Positions 40,508 to 50,290 of a stretch of DNA of 64,000 bases are shown here, in pieces (positions within the stretch are counted from its first letter, which is position 1; every line of letters starts with the position of its first letter). Origin of the DNA: Streptomyces sp. ISL-10 (lineage in GTDB: Bacteria > Actinomycetota > Actinomycetes > Streptomycetales > Streptomycetaceae); NCBI RefSeq assembly GCF_018614575.1, contig NZ_JAGGOJ010000003.1, forward strand, positions 62,001-126,000, written 5' to 3'. Below the pieces are notes generated by a model, which was not told the DNA's origin, did no database searches, and was given only the letters and a program-made list of their open reading frames with translations. A program made the position numbers and the translations under genes.

Positions 40508-41035
40508 ATGGAAGCGTTACGGCTCATCGAGATCAGCCGCCATGCACTGGCGCAGAGCCGGTCCGCGCCGGAGATCGTGGCCGAGGCCTGGCAGATCCAG
40601 GCGCTGGCCCAGGCGATCGGCAGCCGGCTCGCGATGAGCGGGCCCGCCGAGGTCCGAGGCGAGGCCCGGGGGCTCGGCGAGATCGGCGGGCGGGGGTGCG
40701 GTGTGCTCGACCATCCGATGGTGCGCAGCGGAGGCGTGCGGGCCACGCAACTGACGTCAGTGAGCGACCCGCAGGCCGCGTTGATCGGGCTGAACGTCCT
40801 GCTCGGCGAGGTCGGCATCGCTCTCGTCGGCGTCGCCTGCGCCACGGACGACGAGGGGCTCTACTGGCAGTGCATCGAGACGATAGACACCGCGGACGAG
40901 TCGAGCGACCGTGTGCGTGGCATGCTGCGCCGCCTCGCGGAGCACGAGCCCGACCGCCCTCCCGAAACGGTCCGCGGACGGGCGGGCCCCGCGGGGCCCG
41001 TCGCCGAGATGGGCCCGGCGGCCGGTGCTGTGTGA
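40508..41035 (+). CDS. Conserved actinobacterial protein of unknown function
   Basis: This 175-residue protein begins MEALRLIEISRHALAQSRSA, is helical through the first 60 residues and contains VLDHPMVRSGGVRA, then ALIGLNVLLGEVGIALVGVA, a moderately hydrophobic helix. The last 30 residues are Pro/Gly/Ala-rich and probably disordered. I think it matches an uncharacterised Streptomyces domain family (possibly DUF6099), unverified. A purine-rich GGGGGCG lies before the ATG. The AT-rich stretch with DnaA-like boxes is immediately upstream and may be part of its promoter. Confidence 0.7.
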   Translation: MEALRLIEISRHALAQSRSAPEIVAEAWQIQALAQAIGSRLAMSGPAEVRGEARGLGEIGGRGCGVLDHPMVRSGGVRATQLTSVSDPQAALIGLNVLLGEVGIALVGVACATDDEGLYWQCIETIDTADESSDRVRGMLRRLAEHEPDRPPETVRGRAGPAGPVAEMGPAAGAV

Positions 41036-41154
41036 ACCGGCCCGCGTGAGCCGGCGCTGCGTGACCCTGGCCTGGTGAACGTGCCGCGTGACCGGCCCTC
41101 GTCACCTGCCCCTCTGACGTGATTGCGTGGCGGCGAAAGGTGCAGGATGGATGC

Positions 41155-42078
41155 ATGGATCTTCGAATCTTCACCGAGCCTCAGCAAGGGGCGAGCTACG
41201 ACACCCTGCTGCGCGTCGCGAAGGCCACCGAAGAGCTCGGCTTCGACGCCTTCTTCCGGTCCGACCACTACCTGCGCATGGGCTCCGCCGACGGCATGCC
41301 CGGCCCGACCGACGCCTGGATCACCCTGGCCGGGCTGGCCCGCGAGACCAAGCGGATCCGCCTCGGCACACTGATGACGGCGGCCACCTTCCGGCTCCCC
41401 GGCGTGCTGGCCATCCAGGTCGCCCAGGTCGACCAGATGTCGGGCGGCCGGATCGAACTGGGGCTGGGCGCGGGCTGGTTCGAGGCGGAGCACCAGGCGT
41501 ACGGCATCCCCTTCCCCAAGGAGAAGTTCGCCCGTCTCGAGGAGCAACTGGAGATCGTCACCGGCCTGTGGGCCACCGAGGTCGGCAGGACCTTCACCTA
41601 TGAGGGCGACCACTACCGGCTGACCGACTCCCCGGCCCTGCCCAAGCCCGTCCAGGACAAGATCCCCGTGCTGATCGGCGGCCACGGCGCGACCCGCACC
41701 CCCCGCCTCGCCGCGCGGTACGCCGACGAGTTCAACCTGCCCTTCTCCTCGGTCGAGGACACCGAGCGCCAGTTCGGCCGGGTCCGTACCGCCGCCGAGA
41801 AGGCCGGACGCTCCCCCGACGACCTGATCTACTCGAACGCGCTGGTGGTGTGCGTCGGCAAGGACGACGGCGAGGTGGCCCGCCGCGCGGCGGCGATCGG
41901 CCGCGACGTGGACGAGCTCAAGGCGAACGGACTGGCCGGGTCCCCGGCCGAGGTCGTCGACAAGATCGGCCACTACGCGGCGGCCGGCTCGTCCCGGATC
42001 TATCTCCAAGTGCTGGACCTGCACGATCTGGACCACCTGGAGCACATCTCCGACCAGGTCATGGCCCAGTTGACCTGA
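41155..42078 (+). CDS. LLM-class F420-dependent oxidoreductase
   Basis: This 307-residue luciferase-like TIM barrel starts MDLRIFTEPQQGASYDTLLR and contains ATEELGFDAFFRSDHYLRMG, RIRLGTLMTAATFRLPGVLA and GRIELGLGAGWFEAEH, the cofactor-side motifs of the F420-dependent class. PVLIGGHGATRTPRLAARYA follows. Such enzymes reduce varied substrates with F420H2; the substrate here is not predictable. The homocysteine methyltransferase gene begins 16 nt later, so they are probably co-transcribed. Confidence 0.88.
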   Translation: MDLRIFTEPQQGASYDTLLRVAKATEELGFDAFFRSDHYLRMGSADGMPGPTDAWITLAGLARETKRIRLGTLMTAATFRLPGVLAIQVAQVDQMSGGRIELGLGAGWFEAEHQAYGIPFPKEKFARLEEQLEIVTGLWATEVGRTFTYEGDHYRLTDSPALPKPVQDKIPVLIGGHGATRTPRLAARYADEFNLPFSSVEDTERQFGRVRTAAEKAGRSPDDLIYSNALVVCVGKDDGEVARRAAAIGRDVDELKANGLAGSPAEVVDKIGHYAAAGSSRIYLQVLDLHDLDHLEHISDQVMAQLT

Positions 42079-42093
42079 TTCCCGGGAGCCACC

Positions 42094-42999
42094 GTGAGAC
42101 CTGTCCGCACACTCGCCGAAGCGCTCGCCCGGGACGTCCTCGTCCTCGACGGCGGGCTGTCCAACCAGTTGGAGGCACAGGGCTGCGACCTGTCGGACGA
42201 CCTCTGGTCGGCACGGCTGCTCGCCGACGATCCACGGCAGATCGAAGGGGCGCACGCGGCATACCTACGGGCGGGCGCCCAGGTGCTCATCACGGCGAGC
42301 TACCAGGCCACGTTCGAGGGGTTCGCCCGCCGGGGCATCCGGCACGACGAGGCCGCCCGCCTCCTCGGCCGCAGCGTCGCACTGGCGCGCAGCGCGGCCG
42401 AGGAGGCGCCCCGCGAGGTGTGGGTCGCCGCCTCGGTCGGCCCGTACGGGGCGATGCCGGCCGACGGCAGTGAGTACCGGGGCCGCTACGGGCTGACCTC
42501 GGCGGAGCTGGAGCGCTTCCACCGGCCGCGGATCGAGGCCCTCGTGGCCGCCGGTCCGGACGTGCTGGCCCTGGAGACCGTCCCGGACGCCGACGAGGCG
42601 CGGGCGCTGCTGCGGGCGACCGAGGGATGCGGCGTACCGGTGTGGCTGTCGTACACCGTCGCGGGCGGGCGGACCCGGGCCGGCCAGGACCTCGCCGAGG
42701 CGTTCGCCCTGACCGCGGACCGGGGCGACGTGCTCGCAGTCGGCGTGAACTGCTGCGACCCGGACGAGGTGGCCGCGGCGGTCCGCACCGCCGCCGAGGT
42801 CACCGGCAAACCCGTGGTCGCCTACCCCAACAGCGGGGAGGGATGGAACGCCGCCGAGCGGCGCTGGCAGGGCGCGAGCGCGTACGACCCTGCCGCGGCG
42901 CGCGCCTGGTGTGCCGGCGGAGCCCGGCTCGTCGGCGGCTGCTGCCGTGTGGGCCCGGCGGAGATCGGGGCGCTGGCCCGGCTCCTGGGCACGGGGTGA
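42094..42999 (+). CDS. mmuM: Homocysteine S-methyltransferase
   Basis: This 301-residue zinc enzyme transfers a methyl group from S-methylmethionine (or SAM) to homocysteine, giving methionine. DGGLSNQLEAQGCDLSDDLW is the typical start, VGVNCC gives the first zinc cysteine and VGGCCRVGP the last pair. The GTG follows GGGAGCC. It is distinct from cobalamin-dependent MetH by its single-domain length. It closely follows the LLM oxidoreductase gene. Confidence 0.92.
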   Translation: MRPVRTLAEALARDVLVLDGGLSNQLEAQGCDLSDDLWSARLLADDPRQIEGAHAAYLRAGAQVLITASYQATFEGFARRGIRHDEAARLLGRSVALARSAAEEAPREVWVAASVGPYGAMPADGSEYRGRYGLTSAELERFHRPRIEALVAAGPDVLALETVPDADEARALLRATEGCGVPVWLSYTVAGGRTRAGQDLAEAFALTADRGDVLAVGVNCCDPDEVAAAVRTAAEVTGKPVVAYPNSGEGWNAAERRWQGASAYDPAAARAWCAGGARLVGGCCRVGPAEIGALARLLGTG

Positions 43000-43086
43000 C
43001 GCCTGCCGCGCGGTGGTGGCGCTCTGGGGCCTGCTTGTGACAAAAACTGCTGGTCGGGGCGGACCGAGCGGACGATACTCAAACAC

Positions 43087-44562
43087 GTGTTCCTGACGAT
43101 CAGTACGACCGGTACCCCCGAACGTCCCGCGACCGACCTCGGCTTCCTGCTGCACAAGCACCCCGACAAGGCGCAGTCGTTCTCCACCTCGCACGGCACC
43201 GCACACGTCTTCTACCCCGAGGCGTCCGCGGAACGGTGCACGGCCGCACTGCTGCTGGAGGTGGATCCGGTGGCGCTCGTGCGGCGCGGCAAGGGCAAGG
43301 GCCGTGGCGGCGCCCCCGACTCCGCGCTCGCCCAATACGTCAACGACCGCCCCTACGCGGCGTCGTCGCTGATGGCCGTGGCGCTGAGCACGGTGTTCAA
43401 GACCGCGCTGCGCGGTGTGTGCGCTGCCCTGCCCGAACGGGCCGAGGCCACGCTGCCGCTTCGCATCGAGGTGCCGGCGGTCGCCGCCCGTGGCGGCGCC
43501 GACCTGGTCCGGGCGCTGTTCGAACCGCTCGGCTGGACCTCGGTCGAGGCCGAACCGGTGGCCCTGGACGAGAAGTTCCCCGAATGGGGCGCATCGCGCT
43601 ATGTGCAGCTGGTGCTCGAAGGGGAGCTGCGGCTCGCCGACGCTCTGCGTCAGCTGTACGTCCTGCTCCCCGTCCTCGACGACGCCAAGCACTACTGGGT
43701 CGCGCCCGACGAGGTCGACAAGCTGCTGCGCGCGGGCGAGGGCTGGCTCGCCGATCACCCCCAGCAGAAGCTCATCACCAGCCGCTACCTGTCCCGCCGC
43801 TGGGGACTGACCCGGCAGGCCATGGAGCGCCTGGAACTGGTGCGCCTCGCCGAGGCCGACGACCTCCGTGTCGAGGACGTGGACAACGCCGTGGACGAGA
43901 CCACCGACACCGAGGAGCGCCCGGTGCCGCTCGCCGAACAGCGCAGGGAAGCGATCCTCGAGGCGCTGCGCGCCGTCGGCGCGAGCCGTGTCCTCGACCT
44001 GGGCTGCGGGCAGGGCCAGTTGGTGCAGGCGCTGCTCAAGGACGTTCGGTTCACCGAGATCGTCGGCGTCGACGTATCGGTGCGCGCCCTGACCATCGCC
44101 GGGCGCCGCCTCAAGCTGGACCGCCTCGGCGAGCGGCAGGCCGCCCGCGTCGCACTGATCCAGGGCTCCCTCACATACACCGACAAGCGGCTCGCGGGCT
44201 ACGACGCCGCCGTGCTCAGCGAGGTCATCGAGCACCTCGACCTGCCCAGGCTGCCCGCCCTCGAATACGCGGTGTTCGGCTCGGCGCGCCCGCAGACCGT
44301 GCTGGTGACCACGCCGAACGTCGAGTACAACGTTCGCTGGGAGACGCTGCCCGCCGGACATGTGCGCCACGGCGACCACCGGTTCGAATGGACCCGCGAG
44401 GAGTTCCGGACCTGGGCCGAAGCCGTCGCCGGGCGCCACGGCTACGCGGTGCGCTTCGTCCCCATCGGCCCCGACGATCCCGAGGTGGGCCCGCCGACCC
44501 AGATGGCGGTGTTCGACAAGACGACGACCGACACGACCACGAAGCAGGCGACCGCCGCATGA
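43087..44562 (+). CDS. hen1: RNA 3'-terminal ribose 2'-O-methyltransferase Hen1
   Basis: This 491-residue bacterial Hen1 has an N-terminal ligase-activating domain (about 1-240; MFLTISTTGTPERPATDLGF, GASRYVQLVLEG) and a C-terminal methyltransferase domain with VLDLGCGQGQLVQALLKD (SAM site) and SEVIEHLDLPRL, the Glu/Glu/His set that binds Mn2+. It methylates the 2'-OH at the 3' end of a cleaved RNA before religation, preventing repeat cleavage at that site by ribotoxins. Its stop overlaps the ATG of pnkp, so the two proteins are co-translated as the known Pnkp/Hen1 heterotetramer. Confidence 0.95.
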   Translation: MFLTISTTGTPERPATDLGFLLHKHPDKAQSFSTSHGTAHVFYPEASAERCTAALLLEVDPVALVRRGKGKGRGGAPDSALAQYVNDRPYAASSLMAVALSTVFKTALRGVCAALPERAEATLPLRIEVPAVAARGGADLVRALFEPLGWTSVEAEPVALDEKFPEWGASRYVQLVLEGELRLADALRQLYVLLPVLDDAKHYWVAPDEVDKLLRAGEGWLADHPQQKLITSRYLSRRWGLTRQAMERLELVRLAEADDLRVEDVDNAVDETTDTEERPVPLAEQRREAILEALRAVGASRVLDLGCGQGQLVQALLKDVRFTEIVGVDVSVRALTIAGRRLKLDRLGERQAARVALIQGSLTYTDKRLAGYDAAVLSEVIEHLDLPRLPALEYAVFGSARPQTVLVTTPNVEYNVRWETLPAGHVRHGDHRFEWTREEFRTWAEAVAGRHGYAVRFVPIGPDDPEVGPPTQMAVFDKTTTDTTTKQATAA

Positions 44563-47132
44563 CCAGCACCACGGAAACGACCGCCACCGCTGCCGCCCCC
44601 GGCCGGCGGCTCCCGGTGACCGACCTGTCCCTCGTGGTCCTCGTCGGCGCCACCGGTTCGGGCAAGTCCACGTTCGCCCACAAGCACTTCAAGCGCACCG
44701 AGGTCGTCTCCTCGGACTTCTGCCGCGGCCTCGTCGCCGACGACGAGAACGACCAGAGCGCGAGCGGTGACGCGTTCGACGTCCTGCACTACATCGTGGG
44801 CAAGCGGCTCGCCGCCGGACGGCTGACCGTCGTCGACGCCACCAACGTGCAGACCGAGAGCCGCCGGCAGCTCGTACGCCTCGGCCGCGAGCACGACGTG
44901 CTGCCCATCGCCATCGTCCTCGACCTCCCCGAGGACGTCTGCGCCGCACGCAACGCCACCCGCCCCGACCGCGCCGGCATGCCCGGCCATGTCATCGCGC
45001 GCCACCGCCGCGAACTGCGCCGCTCCCTGCGCGGACTGGAACGCGAGGGCTTCCGCAAGGTCCACGTCCTGCGCAGCCCGGAGGAGGTCGACAGCGCCGA
45101 GATCGTCCTCGAACGCCGCTACAACGACCTGCGCCATCTCACCGGACCGTTCGACATCATCGGTGACATCCACGGCTGCAGCTTGGAGCTGGAGACCCTG
45201 CTCCGCAAGCTCGGCTACGACAACGGCGCTCACCCCGAGGGCCGTACGGCTGTCTTCGTCGGCGACCTCGTCGACCGCGGCCCCGACAGCCCCGGAGTGC
45301 TGCGCCGCGTCATGGGCATGGTCGCGGCGGGCAACGCCCTGTGCGTACCGGGCAACCACGAGAACAAGCTGGGCCGCTACCTCAAGGGACGAGCCGTCCA
45401 GCACACGCACGGCCTCGCCGAGACCATCGAGCAGCTGGAGAAGGAGGACGCCCGCGACCCCGCCTTCCGGGAGCAGGTGCGGGAGTTCATCGACGGCCTC
45501 GTCAGCCACTACGTGCTCGACGAGGGCAAGCTCGTGGTCTGCCACGCCGGCCTGCCCGAGAAGTACCACGGCCGCACCTCCGGCCGCGTCCGCTCGCACG
45601 CGCTGTACGGCGACACGACCGGTGAGACCGACGAGTTCGGGCTGCCCGTGCGCTACCCCTGGGCCGAGGACTACCGCGGCCGGGCAGCCGTCGTCTACGG
45701 ACACACGCCGGTGCCCAACACGTCGTGGATCAACAACACCATCTGCCTGGACACCGGCGCCGTCTTCGGCGGCAGGATGACCGCGCTGCGCTGGCCGGAG
45801 CGGGAACTGGTCGACGTGCCGGCCGAGAAGGTCTGGTACGAGCCGGCCAGGCCGCTCGTCACCGAGGCGCCCGGCGGCCGCGAGGGGCGTCCGCTCGACC
45901 TCGCCGACGTATCGGGCCGCCGGATCGTCGAGACCCGGCACATGGCACGCATCGGCGTGCGCGAGGAGAACGCGGCCGCGGCGCTTGAGGTCATGAGCCG
46001 CTTCGCCGTCGACCCCCGGCTGCTGGCCTATCTGCCGCCGACGATGGCACCCACCGCCACGTCGCGGGAGGAGGGGTACCTGGAGTATCCGGCCGAGGCG
46101 TTCGCCCAGTACCGGGCCGACGGCATCAGCAGGGTCGTGTGCGAGGAGAAGCACATGGGATCGCGGGCGGTCGCGCTCGTGTGCCGCGACGCGGACGCGG
46201 CCCGGGAGAGGTTCGGCGTGGACGGTCCCACCGGCGCTCTGCACACCCGTACCGGGCGGCCGTTCTTCGACGACGAGGCGGTCACCGAGGAGATCCTCCA
46301 GCGGCTGCGTACGGCCGTCGGCGCGGCCGGGCTGTGGGACCAACTCGACACCGACTGGCTGCTGCTGGACGGCGAACTGATGCCCTGGTCGCTGAAAGCG
46401 TCCGGTCTGCTGCGCTCCCAGTACGCGGCGGTCGGCGCCGCCTCGGGCGCCGTGCTGCCCAAGGCGGGCGCGGCGCTGGAGGCAGCCGTCGCACGAGGCG
46501 TCGCCGTGGCGGACCTGCACACCCGGCAGCTCGAACGGGCCACCGACGCCGCGGCGTTCACGGACGCCTACCGCCGCTACTGCTGGACGACCGACGGCCT
46601 CGACGGGGTGCGGCTCGCGCCGTTCCAGGTCCTCGCCTGCCGGGGCCGCTCGCTCGCCGCGGTCGCGCACGACGAGCAGCTCGCCTGGCTGGACCGGCTC
46701 GTGGAGCACGACCCGACCGGGCTGCTGCAGGTCACGCGGCGACTGGTCGTCGACACCGGCGACGAGGAGTCCGTGCGCGCGGGCGTGGACTGGTGGCTGG
46801 AGATGACGGGCCGCGGCGGCGAGGGCATGGTCGTCAAGCCGCTGCAGGCGCTCGCCAAGGACGGCAGGGGCCGGCTGGTGCAGCCGGGCATCAAGGTCCG
46901 CGGCCGTGAGTACCTGCGCATCATCTACGGCCCGGAGTACACCCGTCCGCAGAACCTGGAGCGGCTGCGCCAGAGGTTCCTGAACCACAAGCGCTCACTC
47001 GCCCTGCGCGAGTACGCCCTCGGACTGGAGGCACTGGACCGGCTTGCCGACGGGGAGCCGCTGTGGCGGGTCCACGAGGCCGTGTTCGCGGTGCTGGCCC
47101 TGGAATCGGAGCCGGTCGACCCCCGGCTCTGA
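44559..47132 (+). CDS. pnkp: Polynucleotide kinase-phosphatase/RNA ligase Pnkp
   Basis: This 857-residue three-domain enzyme has an N-terminal 5' kinase with P-loop GATGSGKSTF (about 31-40), a central metallophosphoesterase (about 195-450; DIIGDIHGCSLELE, VGDLVDRGPDS, VPGNHENK) that removes 2',3'-cyclic phosphate, and a C-terminal ligase domain with the nucleotidyl lysine in EEKHMGSRAV. It heals and seals broken RNA with Hen1. The length is the family norm, and all catalytic motifs are intact. Its ATG overlaps the hen1 stop, and a perfect terminator hairpin follows 13 nt after the stop. Confidence 0.95.
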   Translation: MTSTTETTATAAAPGRRLPVTDLSLVVLVGATGSGKSTFAHKHFKRTEVVSSDFCRGLVADDENDQSASGDAFDVLHYIVGKRLAAGRLTVVDATNVQTESRRQLVRLGREHDVLPIAIVLDLPEDVCAARNATRPDRAGMPGHVIARHRRELRRSLRGLEREGFRKVHVLRSPEEVDSAEIVLERRYNDLRHLTGPFDIIGDIHGCSLELETLLRKLGYDNGAHPEGRTAVFVGDLVDRGPDSPGVLRRVMGMVAAGNALCVPGNHENKLGRYLKGRAVQHTHGLAETIEQLEKEDARDPAFREQVREFIDGLVSHYVLDEGKLVVCHAGLPEKYHGRTSGRVRSHALYGDTTGETDEFGLPVRYPWAEDYRGRAAVVYGHTPVPNTSWINNTICLDTGAVFGGRMTALRWPERELVDVPAEKVWYEPARPLVTEAPGGREGRPLDLADVSGRRIVETRHMARIGVREENAAAALEVMSRFAVDPRLLAYLPPTMAPTATSREEGYLEYPAEAFAQYRADGISRVVCEEKHMGSRAVALVCRDADAARERFGVDGPTGALHTRTGRPFFDDEAVTEEILQRLRTAVGAAGLWDQLDTDWLLLDGELMPWSLKASGLLRSQYAAVGAASGAVLPKAGAALEAAVARGVAVADLHTRQLERATDAAAFTDAYRRYCWTTDGLDGVRLAPFQVLACRGRSLAAVAHDEQLAWLDRLVEHDPTGLLQVTRRLVVDTGDEESVRAGVDWWLEMTGRGGEGMVVKPLQALAKDGRGRLVQPGIKVRGREYLRIIYGPEYTRPQNLERLRQRFLNHKRSLALREYALGLEALDRLADGEPLWRVHEAVFAVLALESEPVDPRL

Positions 47133-47145
47133 ACAGGTCCGGCCG

Positions 47146-47180
47146 GCTGCGGGGAGGCACTGTCAGTGCCTCCCCGCAGC
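47146..47180 (+). terminator. Terminator after pnkp
   Basis: A perfect 15-bp stem (47146-47160 with 47166-47180) has a 5-nt loop, TGTCA. It ends the hen1-pnkp transcript. Confidence 0.8.
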
Positions 47181-47774
47181 GCCGTGGCAGCGCCGAGCAT
47201 GCGTTAGTCACGCACCGCGGCGTTCGGTGGGCGTCTTGGTCCATACGCGAGCCCGGCCTGGCAGTCGCAGCCCCCTCTGGTGGCGAAGCGGATACCGAAG
47301 CCGCCGAGCCCCGCGACGCAGGCCGCCGCGACCGAGGCGCTGCATCGCGCGCTCGCCTGCGACGTGCGCCAGGAGGTACCGCGCCGTGGCGCCGTGCGCC
47401 GTGAGGCCATGACGCCACAGGCTGCCCGCACGTCATCGGCCGCGCCGACCCACCGACACACCGGCCCGATGCTGCCAGGTGCCGCGGCCCCGACGCCGTG
47501 CCGCACGGGCTGCCCGGATGCCATCGGCAGCGCCGAGCCCACCGCCCACGCCGCCGGCTGCCGCGCCCCCGACACCCCGCCTCACCGACCGCGCGGCCCC
47601 ACGGGCCCCACGCTGCCAGGTGCCACGTCGCTGACGCAGTGAGGTAACCCGCCGCCCGGCCTGCGATGCCTGTGGCCCTGTCGAGGTGTGGACCGCCGCG
47701 TCGACGCCACGACCGCCGTGACAAGGTCGGCCGTTCGCCGGGTGAAGGGCCGTCCGCGCGGCGAGGATGGAGGT
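47181..47774. repeat. Non-coding stretch with degenerate direct repeats
   Basis: No convincing gene occupies these 594 bp. Two imperfect copies of a block starting GCTGCCCG lie at 47420-47454 and 47510-47544, about 90 bp apart. They share ATCGGC and GCGCCGA. Each is followed by GCTGCCAGGTGCC, at 47471 and 47612. Other GCGCCG-rich segments recur between them. It could be decayed coding sequence or a duplicated intergenic element; the function is unknown. Confidence 0.45.
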
Positions 47775-49007
47775 ATGGGATTCCATGTCGACTCCGAGGC
47801 CGGGCGGCTGCGCCAGGTCATCCTCCACCGGCCCGATCTGGAGCTGAAGCGGCTGACGCCGAGCAACAAGACCGCGTTGCTCTTCGACGACGTGCTGTGG
47901 GTGCGCCGGGCACGTCAGGAACACGACGGCTTCGCGGACGTTCTGCGTGACCGAGGGGTGGAGGTGCATCTCTTCGGCGATCTGCTGCGCGAATCGCTGG
48001 AGATCCCCGAGGCCAGAAAGCTCGTGCTGGACCGCGTCTTCGACGAGAAGGAGTACGGGCCGCTCGCGACCGATCACCTGCGGGCCGCGTTCGACGCGCT
48101 GCCCACCTCCGATCTCGTCGAGGCACTGGTCGGGGGGATGACCAAGCGGGAGTTCCTGGCCGGTCACAGCGAGCCGACGTCCGTCCGCTTCCATGTGATG
48201 GACCTGGACGACTTCCTTCTCCACCCCCTGCCCAACCACATCTTCACCCGGGACACTTCGGCCTGGATCTACGACGGCGTCTCCATCAACGCGATGCGCT
48301 GGCCGGCCCGGCAGCGGGAGACGGTGCACTTCGAGGCCATCTACAAGCACCATCCGCATTTCGTGGGCGGGGAGGACGAGCCGTTCCACCACTGGTCGGA
48401 GGGGCAGGACGACTACCCCTCCACCATCGAGGGCGGCGACGTGCTGGTGATCGGCAACGGTGCGGTGCTGATCGGGATGAGCGAGCGCACGACACCGCAG
48501 GCCGTGGAGATGCTGGCGCGCGGGCTGTTCGCGGCAGGCTCGGCCCGCACGATCGTGGCCCTGGACATGCCCAAGCGCCGGGCGTTCATGCACCTGGACA
48601 CCGTGATGACGATGGTCGACGGGGACACCTTCACGCAGTACGCGGGGCTCGGCATGCTCCGCTCGTACACCATCGAACCGGCCGACGGCATCGGCGCGCT
48701 CAAGGTGAGCGACCATCCGCCGGAGCGTATGCACGACGCGATCGCGGCGGCGCTCGGGCTGAAGGACATCCGGGTGCTGACCGCGACGCAGGACGTGCAC
48801 TCGGCCGAGCGTGAGCAGTGGGACGACGGCTGCAATGTGCTCGCCGTCGAACCAGGTGTCGTCGTGGCCTACGAGCGCAACGTCACCACCAACACCCATC
48901 TGCGCAAACAGGGCATCGAGGTGATCGAGATACCGGGCAGTGAGCTGGGTCGGGGGAGGGGCGGTCCACGGTGCATGAGCTGTCCCGTGGAGAGGGATGC
49001 TGTATAG
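47775..49007 (+). CDS. arcA: Arginine deiminase
   Basis: This 410-residue guanidino-modifying enzyme hydrolyses arginine to citrulline and ammonia. Motifs include [57 protein letters not shown] and the catalytic Cys400 in GGPRCMSCP near the C-terminus, the Mycoplasma-like version. GGATGGAGGT precedes the ATG. argF lies 62 bp downstream, so the pair forms the first two steps of arginine catabolism. No carbamate kinase or arginine-ornithine antiporter gene is in the window. Confidence 0.95.
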   Translation: MGFHVDSEAGRLRQVILHRPDLELKRLTPSNKTALLFDDVLWVRRARQEHDGFADVLRDRGVEVHLFGDLLRESLEIPEARKLVLDRVFDEKEYGPLATDHLRAAFDALPTSDLVEALVGGMTKREFLAGHSEPTSVRFHVMDLDDFLLHPLPNHIFTRDTSAWIYDGVSINAMRWPARQRETVHFEAIYKHHPHFVGGEDEPFHHWSEGQDDYPSTIEGGDVLVIGNGAVLIGMSERTTPQAVEMLARGLFAAGSARTIVALDMPKRRAFMHLDTVMTMVDGDTFTQYAGLGMLRSYTIEPADGIGALKVSDHPPERMHDAIAAALGLKDIRVLTATQDVHSAEREQWDDGCNVLAVEPGVVVAYERNVTTNTHLRKQGIEVIEIPGSELGRGRGGPRCMSCPVERDAV

Positions 49008-49033
49008 AGATGCATTCAGTCGTATAGACTTCC
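49001..49033. promoter_or_regulatory. AT-rich ARG-box-like sequence
   Basis: TGTATAGAGATGCA (49001-49014) resembles half-sites of the arginine-regulator ARG box (TGAAT-N4-ATTCA pattern). A related GTATAGACTT follows at 49022-49031. The patch is unusually AT-rich, overlaps the arcA stop codon and precedes argF, so it may give argF its own arginine-responsive promoter. Confidence 0.35.
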
Positions 49034-49069
49034 ATGGTCACCGCATTTCGCGATCCAGGAGCAGCCACC

Positions 49070-50077
49070 ATGGCGATACATCTCGAAGGCCGCCACTTCC
49101 TCAAGGAGCTGGATTTCACGGCCGAGGAGTTCCGTGGCCTGATCGGCCTGGCCGCTGACCTCAAGGCCGCCAAGCGGGCAGGTGCCGAGGTCCAGCGGCT
49201 GCGTGGAAAGAACATCGCGCTGATCTTCGAGAAGTCGTCGACCCGTACGCGCTGCGCCTTCGAGGTCGCCGCTGCCGACCAGGGCGCGTCCACGACCTAT
49301 ATCGACCCGTCCGGCTCCCACATCGGCAGCAAGGAGTCCGCCAAGGACACCGCCCGGGTGCTGGGCCGGATGTTCGACGCGATCGAGTTCCGCGGTGACG
49401 CGCAGGAGACCGTCGAGGAGCTGGCCCGGTATGCGGGGGTGCCCGTCTACAACGGGCTCACCGACGACTGGCACCCCACCCAGATGCTCGCCGAAGTGCT
49501 GACCATGACCGAGCACACCGACAAGCCGCTGGAGAAGATCTCCTTCGCGTACCTGGGTGACGCCCGCTTCAACATGGGCAACTCCTACTTGTTCACCGGT
49601 GCCCTGCTGGGCATGGACGTCCGCATCGTCGCGCCGCAGGCGTACTGGCCGGCCGAGGAGATCGTCGCCGCGGCCCGCCAGGCCGCCGAGGGGAGCGGTG
49701 CGCGGATCACCCTCACCGAGGACATCGCCGAGGGTGTGCGCGGTGCGGACTTCGTCGCCACTGATGTCTGGGTCTCGATGGGTGAGCCCAAGGAGGTGTG
49801 GGACGAGCGGATCAAGGCGCTCGGTCCGTACGCGGTGACCATGGACGTGCTGCGCGCGACCGGCAACGCGGATGTGAAGTTCCTGCACTGCCTGCCGGCC
49901 TTCCACGACCTGGACACCGCGGTCGCGCGCGAGATCCATGAGCGCCACGGGCTCTCGGAGCTGGAGGTGACCGACGAGGTCTTCGAGTCGGCCCACTCCG
50001 TCGTCTTCGACGAGGCGGAGAACCGTATGCACACGATCAAGGCGGTCATGGTCGCCACACTCGCCGCCGCTGAATAG
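49070..50077 (+). CDS. argF: Ornithine carbamoyltransferase
   Basis: This 335-residue enzyme exchanges carbamoyl phosphate and ornithine with citrulline and phosphate. The carbamoyl-phosphate site is [10 protein letters not shown], the ornithine loop is in [11 protein letters not shown], and HCLPAF carries the catalytic cysteine. ATG 49070 was chosen over one 12 codons upstream because CAGGAGCAGCC sits just before it. Linkage to arcA suggests it works in the catabolic direction, producing carbamoyl phosphate from citrulline; catabolic and anabolic forms cannot be told apart by eye. Confidence 0.93.
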   Translation: MAIHLEGRHFLKELDFTAEEFRGLIGLAADLKAAKRAGAEVQRLRGKNIALIFEKSSTRTRCAFEVAAADQGASTTYIDPSGSHIGSKESAKDTARVLGRMFDAIEFRGDAQETVEELARYAGVPVYNGLTDDWHPTQMLAEVLTMTEHTDKPLEKISFAYLGDARFNMGNSYLFTGALLGMDVRIVAPQAYWPAEEIVAAARQAAEGSGARITLTEDIAEGVRGADFVATDVWVSMGEPKEVWDERIKALGPYAVTMDVLRATGNADVKFLHCLPAFHDLDTAVAREIHERHGLSELEVTDEVFESAHSVVFDEAENRMHTIKAVMVATLAAAE

Positions 50078-50078
50078 C

Positions 50079-50101
50079 CATGCCCCCACGTGGGCGGCAT
50101 G
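50079..50101 (+). terminator. Hairpin after argF
   Basis: A stem of CATGCC with GGCATG, extended inwards by the perfect CCCACGTGGG (50085-50094), starts 2 nt after the argF stop, with one bulge. Nothing else was seen in 50102-50290. Confidence 0.5.
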
Positions 50102-50290
50102 TACCGGCGGCGGGCAGGCCGTCATCGGTGGGGTCCGGCTCCCATGCCCGGCCCCACTCCCTTGTGCGCGACGAGCACGATCTGCGCGCGCCACGGCCCG
50201 CTTGCCGGCGCGGTCGCCTACGCGCTCCACGGCCGGCGCCGCTCGCCGCCGGCCGCCGGCCCGTCATCCGTTGCCGGACGCCGGAGCTCG

